Assembly (NCBI GenBank): GCA_900767405.1
Contig: CAAFZB010000072.1
Span: 1-30,277, forward strand
Reading direction: 5' to 3'
Source: Rikenellaceae bacterium
GTDB taxonomy: Bacteria; Bacteroidota; Bacteroidia; Bacteroidales; UBA932
Length of the DNA stretch: 30,277 bases
Shown: piece by piece, positions 6,876-15,966 of the stretch
Numbering within the stretch: the stretch's first letter is position 1
Layout of the letters: each line of letters opens with the position of its first letter
The notes under the pieces: generated by a model
Seen by the model: only the letters and a program-made list of their open reading frames with translations
The model's database searches: none
What the model was told of the DNA's origin: nothing
Made by a program: the position numbers and the translations under genes

Positions 6876-8930
6876 TTAAGATTTTTTCCATAACGTGATT
6901 CTGACGCCGGCGTAAACCCTTATGCCCATAAGCGGTCCCCAGATGCAGGAGGCGTCGAAGGTTGAAGACCAGGGATTTTCGGCGTTTATGATTGGATTCT
7001 TCTGTGTGAAATTGGTGAGATTCTCTCCTCCCAGATATATGTCCCATCCCTTCATTCTGTGGGTGACCTGCGCATAGAGCAGGGGGTACGGCTTCGATTG
7101 TCCGCCTTCCATAAATTCGTACAGGCGGCAGGGCCCGTTTATGGATGCCGTGAAGTCGAATATCCATTTGTTGAGGTTTGTGGCGTACTGCAGGTTGAGT
7201 ACTCCTTTGTACCGCGAGGTCATAGGCCTCTCGGTAAAGCCGGTGGAGGCGTAGGTTGCCTTTGCATCGGTGTAGCGGAAGGTTGCCGTAACCGTAAAGC
7301 GTTTTACGGGCTCTATGGAGAAATCGAGCTGGAAGGTGTTTGTATAAGACTTCTTGCCGGATGTATAAATGGCAATTCTGTCGGGGATGCCCCCGTTGTT
7401 GATAAGTCTGTAATAGTTGTAATCTACAAGCAGCTGGTTTACGAACTGTGTCCTGAAGTAGTCGAAACTGAGGTAGGCGTTGCTGTCTTCGGCCAAGGGC
7501 AGGTACCAGGTAACGTTGGCTCCGGCTATCCACGCATCTTCGAGCGGATGAGAGATGAGCTGCCCCGAATATATTTCTTTTCCGGTGCTCAGCACTCCGA
7601 TATTGTCGGACAGGGGGCAGGCATACCGCAGACCTCTTCCGCCGTTGAGGCGCAGCACAAGACTTTCGGTTGGGTTGTATTTGACTGTAAGCCGCGGGCT
7701 TATGCGAAACTTTCCGTCGCTGCGGTAATAATCGGCACGCAACCCGGCTATAACGCTGAGCTTGTCTTCCAGATGGTAGGTATATTCCCCGAATGCCCCT
7801 GCGCTCAGCAGGTTTGTCGTGATACCTCCGGGCCCGGACTGATAGCTGAAGTTAGGGACGTTGTAGTTCAGGATTTCAAGGAAACGGTCATAAGTGGCGC
7901 TCAGGCCCAGAGTATAGTGATGATTTTCCAAATCCTGATTCTGGTAGAGCAGGTTCAAGAAACCCGAGAGCTGTGATGCATCGTAAACGGTTTTTCCAAA
8001 CGAGCCGTCCATAGCGTAGTCATTGAAATCGGCTACAAGTGCGATGTTCTGGGTGTTGTCGGCATTCAGTGGAACGCCAACCTTGAGGTACGCATTGAAA
8101 GACTTGTTCAGTATCTTGGAGTGCCAGGCATTTTCGTCTGCCGACACCTGTCCTCCGTTGCGGCTGTCCCTTAGCAATTTGATTCCAAAACGCACCTGGA
8201 TGCCGTCGGGATCGTAATAAAGCCATCGGTTGGCGAAATTTATCTGAAGCTGGCGGGGATCATCCAGGAATCCGTCCCTGTTCATATCCATACCGGCAAA
8301 ATTCCCGCTCGCGTGCCCGAGTATTGCAGTGCTCCATTTGCCTTCCCTGTCCAGCTGAAGGCTGGAAGCAAGGTTGAGGTCAGCCTTTGTATCCGACATT
8401 ATGGATGCGTTTACGAAGAGAGGAATCTCATCTGTGGGTTTGCGGTGCTCCATATTTATCTGGCCTGTAATGCTTTCGACTCCGTTTATCACAGATGGGG
8501 CGCCCTTGGCGACCTGAATGCTGTTGAGCCATTGGCCGGGGATATAGGAAAGTCCGAATGGAGATGCAAGCCCCCGCATCACGGGACGGTTTTCGTCCAG
8601 CATCTGGGTATATACTCCGCTGAGCCCCAGCAGTTTTATTTGCCTTGCTCCTGTGACGGCATCGGAATATCCTACGGTAACGCTGGCGCTGTTCTCGAAA
8701 CTTTCGGCCAGATTGCAGCAGGCCATTTTGCAAAGCCCCGCCGCCGATATCACTTCGGTCTTCATATCGCGCAGGCGGGATACGTAGTTCCCCTGTCCCA
8801 CCGAAACCGCAGCGGCCTCGAGGGTGTCTTTCCTTTCGCCGTAAAGGGCGGTCGTGTCAATCTGCTGTCCGTATATGTGAATCTGGCCGGTCAGGGCCAG
8901 CAATGCTGCAATGGCAATTGTCTTTTTCAT
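6876..8930 (-). CDS. TonB-dependent receptor, probably for a metal or metal complex
   Basis: A 684-residue outer-membrane receptor with signal peptide residues 1-21, a TonB-box region around DTLEAAAVSVGQG, a plug domain (about 50-165) containing GARQIKLLGLSGVYTQMLDE, and a 22-strand-type barrel ending in LWKKS. Three cysteines in GLCKMACCNL (67, 71, 72) of the plug mark the Bacteroidota group commonly placed next to HMA metal-binding genes. No carboxypeptidase-like extension is present. The downstream HMA protein and Fur-family regulator support metal uptake; which metal is not decided by the sequence. It is first gene of its run, with a dyad upstream. Confidence 0.9.
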   Translation of the reverse strand: MKKTIAIAALLALTGQIHIYGQQIDTTALYGERKDTLEAAAVSVGQGNYVSRLRDMKTEVISAAGLCKMACCNLAESFENSASVTVGYSDAVTGARQIKLLGLSGVYTQMLDENRPVMRGLASPFGLSYIPGQWLNSIQVAKGAPSVINGVESITGQINMEHRKPTDEIPLFVNASIMSDTKADLNLASSLQLDREGKWSTAILGHASGNFAGMDMNRDGFLDDPRQLQINFANRWLYYDPDGIQVRFGIKLLRDSRNGGQVSADENAWHSKILNKSFNAYLKVGVPLNADNTQNIALVADFNDYAMDGSFGKTVYDASQLSGFLNLLYQNQDLENHHYTLGLSATYDRFLEILNYNVPNFSYQSGPGGITTNLLSAGAFGEYTYHLEDKLSVIAGLRADYYRSDGKFRISPRLTVKYNPTESLVLRLNGGRGLRYACPLSDNIGVLSTGKEIYSGQLISHPLEDAWIAGANVTWYLPLAEDSNAYLSFDYFRTQFVNQLLVDYNYYRLINNGGIPDRIAIYTSGKKSYTNTFQLDFSIEPVKRFTVTATFRYTDAKATYASTGFTERPMTSRYKGVLNLQYATNLNKWIFDFTASINGPCRLYEFMEGGQSKPYPLLYAQVTHRMKGWDIYLGGENLTNFTQKNPIINAENPWSSTFDASCIWGPLMGIRVYAGVRITLWKKS

Positions 8931-8949
8931 AATTCCGGTTCAAACCGTG

Positions 8950-8984
8950 CAAATATGAAAACTATTTGTTGCAACCGGGTTGCA
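8950..8984 (-). promoter_or_regulatory. Promoter/operator region of the metal-receptor operon
   Basis: On the minus strand a -7-like box CATATTTG (8957 to 8950) differs from TAnnTTTG at one base. A perfect dyad, TGCAACC-G-GGTTGCA (8970-8984), covers the place where the -33 element should be, so a bound repressor would block transcription. The natural candidate is the Fur-family protein encoded in the same run, but binding is inferred. Confidence 0.5.
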
Positions 8985-9030
8985 TTATTGTGTTTTTCCT
9001 GCAGGATTTTTTCTTTTTGTCAAATATTGA

Positions 9031-9038
9031 TATATTTG
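9031..9038 (+). promoter_or_regulatory. -7 promoter box of the BACON/TonB surface operon
   Basis: TATATTTG matches TAnnTTTG and lies 33 nt before the ATG at 9072. A T-run (9014-9019, TTTTTG) is upstream but too close to be a canonical -33. Confidence 0.5.
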
Positions 9039-9071
9039 CGCAGATGTGAATGATATCAATACACTAAGATT

Positions 9072-10520
9072 ATGAAAAAATTATTGTTGATTCTTTCTTG
9101 CGCAACGGTTCTTTTCGCTTGTGCAAAGGAAGTCCCCAAGGCTCAGATTTCCGTTAACAAGACAACAGAAACCGTTTCTCCCGAGGGTGGGTCGGTTACA
9201 ATTGCTGTAACTGCTGTCGGAAGCTGGACTGCCGCCGCCGACAAGGCCGGGATTCAACTTTCGGCCACGGCTGGAGAAGGAAACGGTTCTGTTACAGTCA
9301 CCGTTCCTGCCACCAAGGGTTTTGAGGATTTAAGCTGGACTGTTACTTTTACCGCAACTTCCGGAAGCACTACTGCAAGTGCGAAGGTTACAATTAGCCA
9401 GACTGCCGTAAAGCCCGAAGTTTCCATTGCTTCCGTAACTCCTGCCGAACTTACCTGTGAGGGCGGTGCCGCAGAGGTCGCTATTTCTTCGAACCAGCCC
9501 TGGACAATTGCAGTGGAGCCCGCCGAGGGTGTAGAAGTTTCCGCTGCATCGGGAACGGCCGGTGAGTCAAAGGTCATCGTTACGGTGCCCGAAAATCCGG
9601 AACTCGCCCCGGTCGAGTACAAGATTACGGTTTCTACCAATACCGGAGTTCCTACGGCCGACAAGAAGGCCGAAGCCACAATCAAGGTCAAGGAATATGA
9701 ACTTGTTTATGGCGGGGACAAATATGACATCGTAAAACTTTCCAACGGTTCCGTATGGATGGCTACGCCTCTGCACTATGTTCCCGACGGAGCTGCAATA
9801 TCCGATGATCCCAAGGCGGCCAAGATCTGCTACCCTCAGGGATTCAGCGAAGTAAAGGCCTGGACAGATACCACTTTCAATGAAGACGGTACCATAAAGA
9901 CTGCATCTTGGAAGCACTCCGAGGTCTTTGCACCGCTCAAGGATAATGAGTCCATAAGCAAGTGCGGCTTGCTATACAGCTGGGACATAGTCTTTGGAGA
10001 AGCGATTACAAAGGACAACTACAATACTTTCGAAGGCAGGCAGGGTATCTGCCCCAAGGGATGGCACGTTCCTACAATTGCCGAGTGGAAAGCGCTCGTA
10101 GGCAATATAACCGGAGATAAGGAAGTCGACAAGACTGCATTGTTCTACAACGAGGAATATGACGGCGGAGTGATTGCCGACATCGAGGCTGCGGGCTTCA
10201 GCTTCGGTTTCACAGGAATGATAAGCGCTTCGAAATACAGTGCAACCAACGTCATCTCACCGGCAATGACAACGGTTGAGAGCTACGTCAGCCGTCCTTC
10301 TATAACGTACGTTGCATCTTCTACCGGAAAGGAACCTGCTGCAGGCAAGGACGCAACCCAGATGTATGCTCTTGCAAGCACGTTCAGCGCTCCCACCTGG
10401 GACAAGACAACCAATTCTTTCCCCGAGACCGGGAAATATCCCAAGGGAAGACTTACCGGAATGTATGCCAATTTTGCCGGCGGATTCGTTCAGGTCCGTT
10501 GTGTGCGTGACGGCGAATAA
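9072..10520 (+). CDS. Lipoprotein with two BACON-like domains and a C-terminal FISUMP domain
   Basis: A 482-residue protein. The signal MKKLLLILSCATVLFAC has lipobox LFAC with acylated Cys17. Residues of about 25-112 and 115-205 are two beta-sandwich BACON-like repeats (GGSVTIAVTAVGSWTA and the second copy with SNQPWTIAV). From about 212, DIVKLSNGSVWMATPLHY, GLLYSWDIV, GICPKGWHVPTIAEWKAL and a last strand GGFVQVRCVRD match the Fibrobacter-succinogenes-major-paralogous (FISUMP) domain. Such proteins sit on the outer membrane and are thought to bind host or dietary glycans or mucin; no enzyme site is visible. The following TonB receptor starts directly after its stop, so it may be the surface ligand-binding partner. 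Confidence 0.87.
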   Translation: MKKLLLILSCATVLFACAKEVPKAQISVNKTTETVSPEGGSVTIAVTAVGSWTAAADKAGIQLSATAGEGNGSVTVTVPATKGFEDLSWTVTFTATSGSTTASAKVTISQTAVKPEVSIASVTPAELTCEGGAAEVAISSNQPWTIAVEPAEGVEVSAASGTAGESKVIVTVPENPELAPVEYKITVSTNTGVPTADKKAEATIKVKEYELVYGGDKYDIVKLSNGSVWMATPLHYVPDGAAISDDPKAAKICYPQGFSEVKAWTDTTFNEDGTIKTASWKHSEVFAPLKDNESISKCGLLYSWDIVFGEAITKDNYNTFEGRQGICPKGWHVPTIAEWKALVGNITGDKEVDKTALFYNEEYDGGVIADIEAAGFSFGFTGMISASKYSATNVISPAMTTVESYVSRPSITYVASSTGKEPAAGKDATQMYALASTFSAPTWDKTTNSFPETGKYPKGRLTGMYANFAGGFVQVRCVRDGE

Positions 10521-13268
10521 TTGAGAAGATTTGTCCTCATATTGCTTATGACTTTAGCCGGAGTGTGCGTTATGGCTGCTCCGGCCAAAGTTTCTGTAGG
10601 TGGAGTGGTGGTTGACGATGCGTCCAAGACCCCTCTCCCCGGAGTTGTCATAAGCATTGGGGAGGATTATCTGTGGGCTGTAACCGACGATAAAGGCTCT
10701 TTCTCGGTGCAGGGCGTACGTCCCGGCAGATACATTGTCAAGGCAAGCTGCATAGGCTATGTGGAATGGGAGACGGAACTTGACCTCAAGGAAGACACCC
10801 TCAATCTGAACGTTTCCCTCAAGGAACAGACCCTTGCACTTGACGAGGTGGTCGTTACGGCCAGGAGAACCGATGGCAGCAATACCACGCACACGATAGG
10901 AAGGGATGCGCTGAACCATCTGCAGATGTCCAACGTTGCAGATATGGCGTCTCTTCTTCCCGGCGGAAAAACCGTAAACCCCGACCTTACTTCCGGCAGC
11001 CGGCTTTCTATCCGTGACGGAGGTGCGGGAGACGGGAATGCCGCATTCGGCACCGCCGTAGAAGTGGACGGAGTCCGTCTAGGGAACAATGCCGGCTTCT
11101 CCCAACCATCCGGCGTAGATACCAGGAACATAAGTGTGGACAATGTCGAGAGCGTCGAGGTCATAAGCGGAGTTCCGTCTGCCGAGTATGGTGACCTGGG
11201 CAGCGGAATGGTCAGGGTACATACCAAAAAAGGCCGCACTCCGGTAAACATCACGTTCTCTGTGAATCCCCGTACATATCAGGCATCGGTCTCCAAGGGA
11301 CTTGACCTGGGAGAAGACCGTGGCGTACTCAATATGAGCGCAGAGTGGGCGAGGGCGACGAAGAAGCTTACTTCTCCGTACGAATCCTATACAAGGCGTA
11401 CCGTTTCCCTTGCGTATTCGAATACCTTTGCCAAGGTTCTGCGCTTTGAGATTTCGGCGAGCGGAAATATAGGAGGAATGGACACAAAGGACGACCCTGA
11501 TGCCTTTACCGGGGCATACGGCAAGGTCAATGACAATGTCGTGAGAGGAAGCACTTCTCTTACCTGGCAGCTGAATCTGCCTTGGATAACCAACCTGAGG
11601 GCCGATGCATCGGTAAACTATAACGATAACCGTTCCTTGGACCATTCGTACAATTCGAATGCGGCCCAGATGCCGGCAGTCCATAGTGAGAAGGAAGGGT
11701 ATTTCCTTGCTTCAAGATTGCCCAATACCTATTTCAGCGACCAGATAGTGGACTCCAAGGAGCTGGACCTGTCGGCTTCGCTCCGCTATACCTGGATAGA
11801 AAGCTGGAATGAGATAAAGAATCACGTCAAGGCGGGAGTCCAGTGGAAAGCCAACGGGAATGTGGGCCGCGGAGAATATTATCTGGATCCGGAACTCTCT
11901 GCAAACGGTTACCGTCCCCGTCCATACACCGACTATCCGTTTATGCACAATCTTTCGGTCTATGCCGAAGACGAGATAACCCTGCCCATAGGAAAAACCA
12001 GCCTTCAGCTTTCGGCCGGCCTGCGTCTCGAGAACGTTTTTGTCAAGGGCTCCCGTTACGGGAACACCAGCACCCTGTCCCCGCGTTTCAACGCAAAATG
12101 GAAACTGCTGCCCTGCCTTTCTGTACGGGGCGGCTGGGGTGTCACCGAAAAACTGCCTTCTTTCTACATTCTCTATCCCCGTCAGGAATATCTCGACATA
12201 CGGACATTCGACTTCTCACACGGCGACGGCAGCACCTCTTCTTACGTCTATTACACAAGGCCGTACTCAATCGAGTACAATCCCAACCTCAAGTGGCAGC
12301 GCAACTACAACTCCGAATTCGGGATAGATTTCGAGAAGGACGGATGGAAGGTCTCTGCAGTAGGTTTCTATAACCTTACCAGAATGCCTTACAGACTTAA
12401 CGACAGCTATGTTCCCTTCTCATATTCGGTTCTTGCATTGCCTGCAGGATACAAGGTCCCGGACAATCCTCTTATCTATGTGGATGAAAAGAACGGAGAC
12501 GTGTTCCTGCGCGGGAGCGAGGCCGAATCCTGGAAACAGATGGAAGTGAAGGTAAAGGACCGGAGTTTTGTAAGGAATACCTTCCAGGACAACGGGGACG
12601 ACATCAGGAGAGCCGGAGTGGAATTCACATTGGAGTGCCCTCAGATAAATGCCATCCGCACTTCGTTGCGTCTGGATATGTCATACAACTATACTCATAC
12701 CGAGGATCGCAGCCTCTCCTATTCCTATAATATCGGATGGTCCCACACGTCTTTGCCAAACCGCTCGTACCAGTATGTGGGCATCTATGCAAACGGAGGA
12801 AACAGCGGCCTGGCCTGCGGAAAGAAGACGCACAGGCTGGACGCCAACCTTACGGCCATCACCCACATACCGCAGGCAAAACTTGTGATTACCTGCAGGC
12901 TCGAGGCTTCGCTCCTTACCCGTATGCAGAACATTCCTGCGCAGGGAACGGATGTGCTTATGCCGGTGTCATATATGGATCTGGATGGCCAGAAACACGA
13001 CTTTACCCCGGATATGGCTTCCGACCCCCAGTTCTCATACCTTATCCGCAAGCCCAACAACGACTATGTTTTCGCGCCTGACGGATACGCGCCTTACCTG
13101 TCGGCGAACCTGAGCATTACAAAAGAGATAGGAAAACACGTGAGCCTTTCTTTCTTTGCCAACAACTTCACCAATTCCCGCCCCACCGTATATTCTATGG
13201 CAACCGGTGTGGGGGCGATATATACACCTGCCTTCTATTACGGTTTAACCTGCAGAGTCAAATTCTAA
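10521..13268 (+). CDS. TonB-dependent receptor with carboxypeptidase-regulatory-like domain
   Basis: A 915-residue outer-membrane receptor. The TTG at 10521, immediately after the previous stop, was chosen because it yields MRRFVLILLMTLAGVCVMAAPA, a proper signal peptide; the next ATG would lose the positive charges. Residues about 24-100 are a carboxypeptidase-D-like domain (VGGVVVDDAS...PLPGVVISI), then LDEVVVTAR (TonB-box region), a plug domain (about 115-235, with SIRDGG and VESVEVISGVPSAEYGDLGSG), and a large barrel ending in LTCRVKF. There is no SusD partner; the neighbours are a FISUMP lipoprotein and DUF4876/DUF6850-like proteins, so the ligand is not predictable. Confidence 0.92.
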   Translation: MRRFVLILLMTLAGVCVMAAPAKVSVGGVVVDDASKTPLPGVVISIGEDYLWAVTDDKGSFSVQGVRPGRYIVKASCIGYVEWETELDLKEDTLNLNVSLKEQTLALDEVVVTARRTDGSNTTHTIGRDALNHLQMSNVADMASLLPGGKTVNPDLTSGSRLSIRDGGAGDGNAAFGTAVEVDGVRLGNNAGFSQPSGVDTRNISVDNVESVEVISGVPSAEYGDLGSGMVRVHTKKGRTPVNITFSVNPRTYQASVSKGLDLGEDRGVLNMSAEWARATKKLTSPYESYTRRTVSLAYSNTFAKVLRFEISASGNIGGMDTKDDPDAFTGAYGKVNDNVVRGSTSLTWQLNLPWITNLRADASVNYNDNRSLDHSYNSNAAQMPAVHSEKEGYFLASRLPNTYFSDQIVDSKELDLSASLRYTWIESWNEIKNHVKAGVQWKANGNVGRGEYYLDPELSANGYRPRPYTDYPFMHNLSVYAEDEITLPIGKTSLQLSAGLRLENVFVKGSRYGNTSTLSPRFNAKWKLLPCLSVRGGWGVTEKLPSFYILYPRQEYLDIRTFDFSHGDGSTSSYVYYTRPYSIEYNPNLKWQRNYNSEFGIDFEKDGWKVSAVGFYNLTRMPYRLNDSYVPFSYSVLALPAGYKVPDNPLIYVDEKNGDVFLRGSEAESWKQMEVKVKDRSFVRNTFQDNGDDIRRAGVEFTLECPQINAIRTSLRLDMSYNYTHTEDRSLSYSYNIGWSHTSLPNRSYQYVGIYANGGNSGLACGKKTHRLDANLTAITHIPQAKLVITCRLEASLLTRMQNIPAQGTDVLMPVSYMDLDGQKHDFTPDMASDPQFSYLIRKPNNDYVFAPDGYAPYLSANLSITKEIGKHVSLSFFANNFTNSRPTVYSMATGVGAIYTPAFYYGLTCRVKF

Positions 13269-14471
13269 ATGAAAAAGGTCATATCTGTCATAGTGCTGCT
13301 GTCTGTTTTGTCGGGGTGTCTTACCCTGCAGAACAGCAATCCGTATGAGCGGAGCCTCTGTACGCTTACCGTTAAAGCCGTGTATCCCGGAAGCTATTCT
13401 TCTTCTACCAGAGCCGGGGTGCCTGTGGAAGTGGAGGATATCAATCAGGGCAGCCGTTATCTGGCCTCTACCGGTGAGGACGGTACCGTTTCCCTGCAGC
13501 TGTTGCGCGGACTGTACAGGATAACTATACAGGACGAGCAGACCATAGGCATATTCAACGGGTCTGTAGACCGATACAAGTTCACTCGGGACGGAACGGT
13601 CGAAGTCCCTCTGAGTTTTGCAAAAACCAGCAGGCTGGTGTTCAAGGAAATCTATTGCGGAGGATGTATGAAGACTCCCGAGCAAGGCACTTATCAGGCC
13701 GACCAGTATGCGATCCTTCACAACAATTCTGCCGAGGACTATTATCTGGATAAACTCTGTATAGGGACTCTGGCCCCGTACAATTCCAATTCGAACAACC
13801 CGTATGGCAATCCTCCGGCAGACTATCTGCCTGTAATCCAGTCGATTTGGCAGTTCCCCGGAGACGGAAGGTCTTTCCCCTTGAAGCCGGGGGCGGATGC
13901 GGTAGTGTGTTTCCGCGGTGCCATCGACCACAGTAAGACTTATCCCGAATCTGTGAATCTGAACAAAGAGGGATATTTCGTGTGCTATAACCAGAATTAT
14001 TTCCCGAATCCTTCTTATCACCCGACTCCGGGAGACCTTATTTCGTCCGACCATTATCTGGACGTGGTGATTAAGGTAGGGCAGGCAAATGCATATACGC
14101 TTTCCATCAACTCTCCCGTGCTGGTTGCATTTACCGAGCCGGCAGACACCTCTATGCGCGATTACGTGAATATGGAAGGGGCGATAGAGCAGCTCCCAGG
14201 AAGCAACACCGACCGCGTTGTAAAGATTCCGTTCCGTTGGGTTGAAGACGCTGTGGAAGTTTTCAACGGCTCGTCATCTTCCAATTCAAAAAGGCTGTTG
14301 CCCTCACTCGATGCGGGATATATAACCCTTTCCGGTACATATCTGGGACATACGCTTTTCCGGTACACCGACGAGGAGAAGACCGGAGCGGCCGGGTATG
14401 AGGTGCTGAAGGACAGCAATAATTCGTCGGTTGATTTTTATGAACGTACCAGACAGAGTTTGCATGACTAG
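13269..14471 (+). CDS. DUF4876-like surface lipoprotein
   Basis: A 400-residue lipoprotein with lipobox LSGC (acylated Cys17). The first ATG follows the receptor's stop with no gap. The N-terminal part after the signal resembles a carboxypeptidase-regulatory fold (GVPVEVEDINQG...YLASTGEDGTVSLQLLRGLYRITI). The central part, with YAILHNNSAEDYYLDKLCIG and PVIQSIWQFPGDG, reads like the DUF4876 family, which occurs in Bacteroidota beside TonB receptors (assignment from memory). No catalytic residues are recognisable. It ends 8 nt inside the next gene, suggesting coupled translation and a joint complex with receptor and barrel protein. Confidence 0.72.
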   Translation: MKKVISVIVLLSVLSGCLTLQNSNPYERSLCTLTVKAVYPGSYSSSTRAGVPVEVEDINQGSRYLASTGEDGTVSLQLLRGLYRITIQDEQTIGIFNGSVDRYKFTRDGTVEVPLSFAKTSRLVFKEIYCGGCMKTPEQGTYQADQYAILHNNSAEDYYLDKLCIGTLAPYNSNSNNPYGNPPADYLPVIQSIWQFPGDGRSFPLKPGADAVVCFRGAIDHSKTYPESVNLNKEGYFVCYNQNYFPNPSYHPTPGDLISSDHYLDVVIKVGQANAYTLSINSPVLVAFTEPADTSMRDYVNMEGAIEQLPGSNTDRVVKIPFRWVEDAVEVFNGSSSSNSKRLLPSLDAGYITLSGTYLGHTLFRYTDEEKTGAAGYEVLKDSNNSSVDFYERTRQSLHD

Positions 14472-15963
14472 GAGAATCATACTCACGGCAGCGCTGCTCT
14501 GTTTCGCGGCTGCCCTTTACGCCCGGGGGTACGAAGAGACTCTCAGGCGGAATCTGTGGAATATTGGGGAAAATATCACCGGAATCCGTGAGGATACCGT
14601 ATCTATCTCTACTGCAAAGCTTTATGGCAGTTATGAGACGGGTGGCCTGCGTGGTCCGAGCGATCCGGTATCGGCTTGGAGGGTAGGGGCTCACGCAGCA
14701 ACCATAATGCATCTTCCCAAGTTCTCTATGCGAGGGACCTTCGGGTTCGAACAACTGATTGCAAACTCGATGTGCGGATCTATGTTCATCCATCCGGGAT
14801 TTTATCCCGTCGATGTATATGAATTCACTCCCGGGAATAAAACCGGGCAGACATATTCCTTCAGCGGAGGCCTGTCGGCCGATATTGCACCGCATTGGAG
14901 GATTGGGGCGCTGATGGAGTTTGAATCGGCTAACCTTGCGAAAAGGAAGGACCTGAGGCATAACAATTTCCGTCTGGATATGCTAGTAAGCCCTTCGGTG
15001 CAGTACCATAGCGGGAAGTTCTCGTTAGGCCTCAATTATATCTTCTCGAGAAATACCGAGAGCGTGAATGCCGAGCAGGTGGGCTCTTCTACAAGCGGCT
15101 ATCAGGCCTTTTTTGACAAAGGCCTCTTTTACGGGGTAGGCCAGCTATGGCAGGGAAGCGGTGTACACCTTTCGGAGGCGGGAGTGAGCGGTCTGCCGGT
15201 CAAGGAAAATATCAACGGTGCGGGAGTGCAGCTTTCCTACGGAGGGTGGTTCCTGAACGCAAGTTACCGATTCCGCAGCGGCGAGGTTGGGGAGAAGCAG
15301 TTTATCTGGTACAGGTTCCCTGGGCGTGACGCGAATGTGGATCTCGGTTTCATAAGTCATTCCGGGGAATGTTATCACAGGGTACTGGGCAATTTCAGTT
15401 TCCTTCAGCAGAACAATACCGAGTCGGTGCTGGAAAAGACTACCGTAGGTGGTGTCACAGTTGTCGAAAATTACGGATTCAATCCTCTGTCCTGCCGCAG
15501 GCGGTTCGCCGGGTCGGTAGAGTATGAATATTACTCTCCAAAGTGGACGGCAAGGGCTCTCATAGGAACAGACAATCGGGAAATGAACGTTGGTTCCATC
15601 TATCCCTGGGTTGCTTATCAGAGTCTGCTGACTCCGTTCCTCGAGGTTTATGGCAAGGTGGCACTCTGGAAATTCAACCTCAGTCTCTGTGCCGGTTACC
15701 GTCGCGGCTTGCTCACCGATACTCTGCTGAGCGTTTCGAACCAATGCGAATCTCTGGTCGTGCCATCCCGTCAGGAGGAATATTTTTCCCGGACGGCGGA
15801 ACTGGTAAGCCGTGGGGTAGTTTCTCTCGAGCCTGCCGTGCGCTTCAATTTCCTCAAGGGCTTCTATGTGCAGGCATCTGCCAGCTGGCAGAAAGCGTTC
15901 CGGGTACAAACAATAGGAGGCAGCAGAATTGCCGCCTCGATATTGTTTGGATATGACTTCTAG
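14464..15963 (+). CDS. DUF6850-like outer-membrane beta-barrel protein
   Basis: The protein is 499 residues from the ATG at 14464, which overlaps the previous stop by 8 nt; MTRRIILTAALLCFAAALYA is a signal peptide. The earlier in-frame ATG at 14431 would add residues ahead of the signal and was rejected. The body has alternating amphipathic strands with many aromatic residues and ends in ASILFGYDF, an outer-membrane barrel signature with a C-terminal Phe. An early RRNLWNIGENITG and a long run of barrel strands fit the family now called DUF6850 (from memory). It is last in the surface operon, and its stop is 3 nt from the convergent SGNH/EEP gene. Confidence 0.7.
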   Translation: MTRRIILTAALLCFAAALYARGYEETLRRNLWNIGENITGIREDTVSISTAKLYGSYETGGLRGPSDPVSAWRVGAHAATIMHLPKFSMRGTFGFEQLIANSMCGSMFIHPGFYPVDVYEFTPGNKTGQTYSFSGGLSADIAPHWRIGALMEFESANLAKRKDLRHNNFRLDMLVSPSVQYHSGKFSLGLNYIFSRNTESVNAEQVGSSTSGYQAFFDKGLFYGVGQLWQGSGVHLSEAGVSGLPVKENINGAGVQLSYGGWFLNASYRFRSGEVGEKQFIWYRFPGRDANVDLGFISHSGECYHRVLGNFSFLQQNNTESVLEKTTVGGVTVVENYGFNPLSCRRRFAGSVEYEYYSPKWTARALIGTDNREMNVGSIYPWVAYQSLLTPFLEVYGKVALWKFNLSLCAGYRRGLLTDTLLSVSNQCESLVVPSRQEEYFSRTAELVSRGVVSLEPAVRFNFLKGFYVQASASWQKAFRVQTIGGSRIAASILFGYDF

Positions 15964-15966
15964 CCC

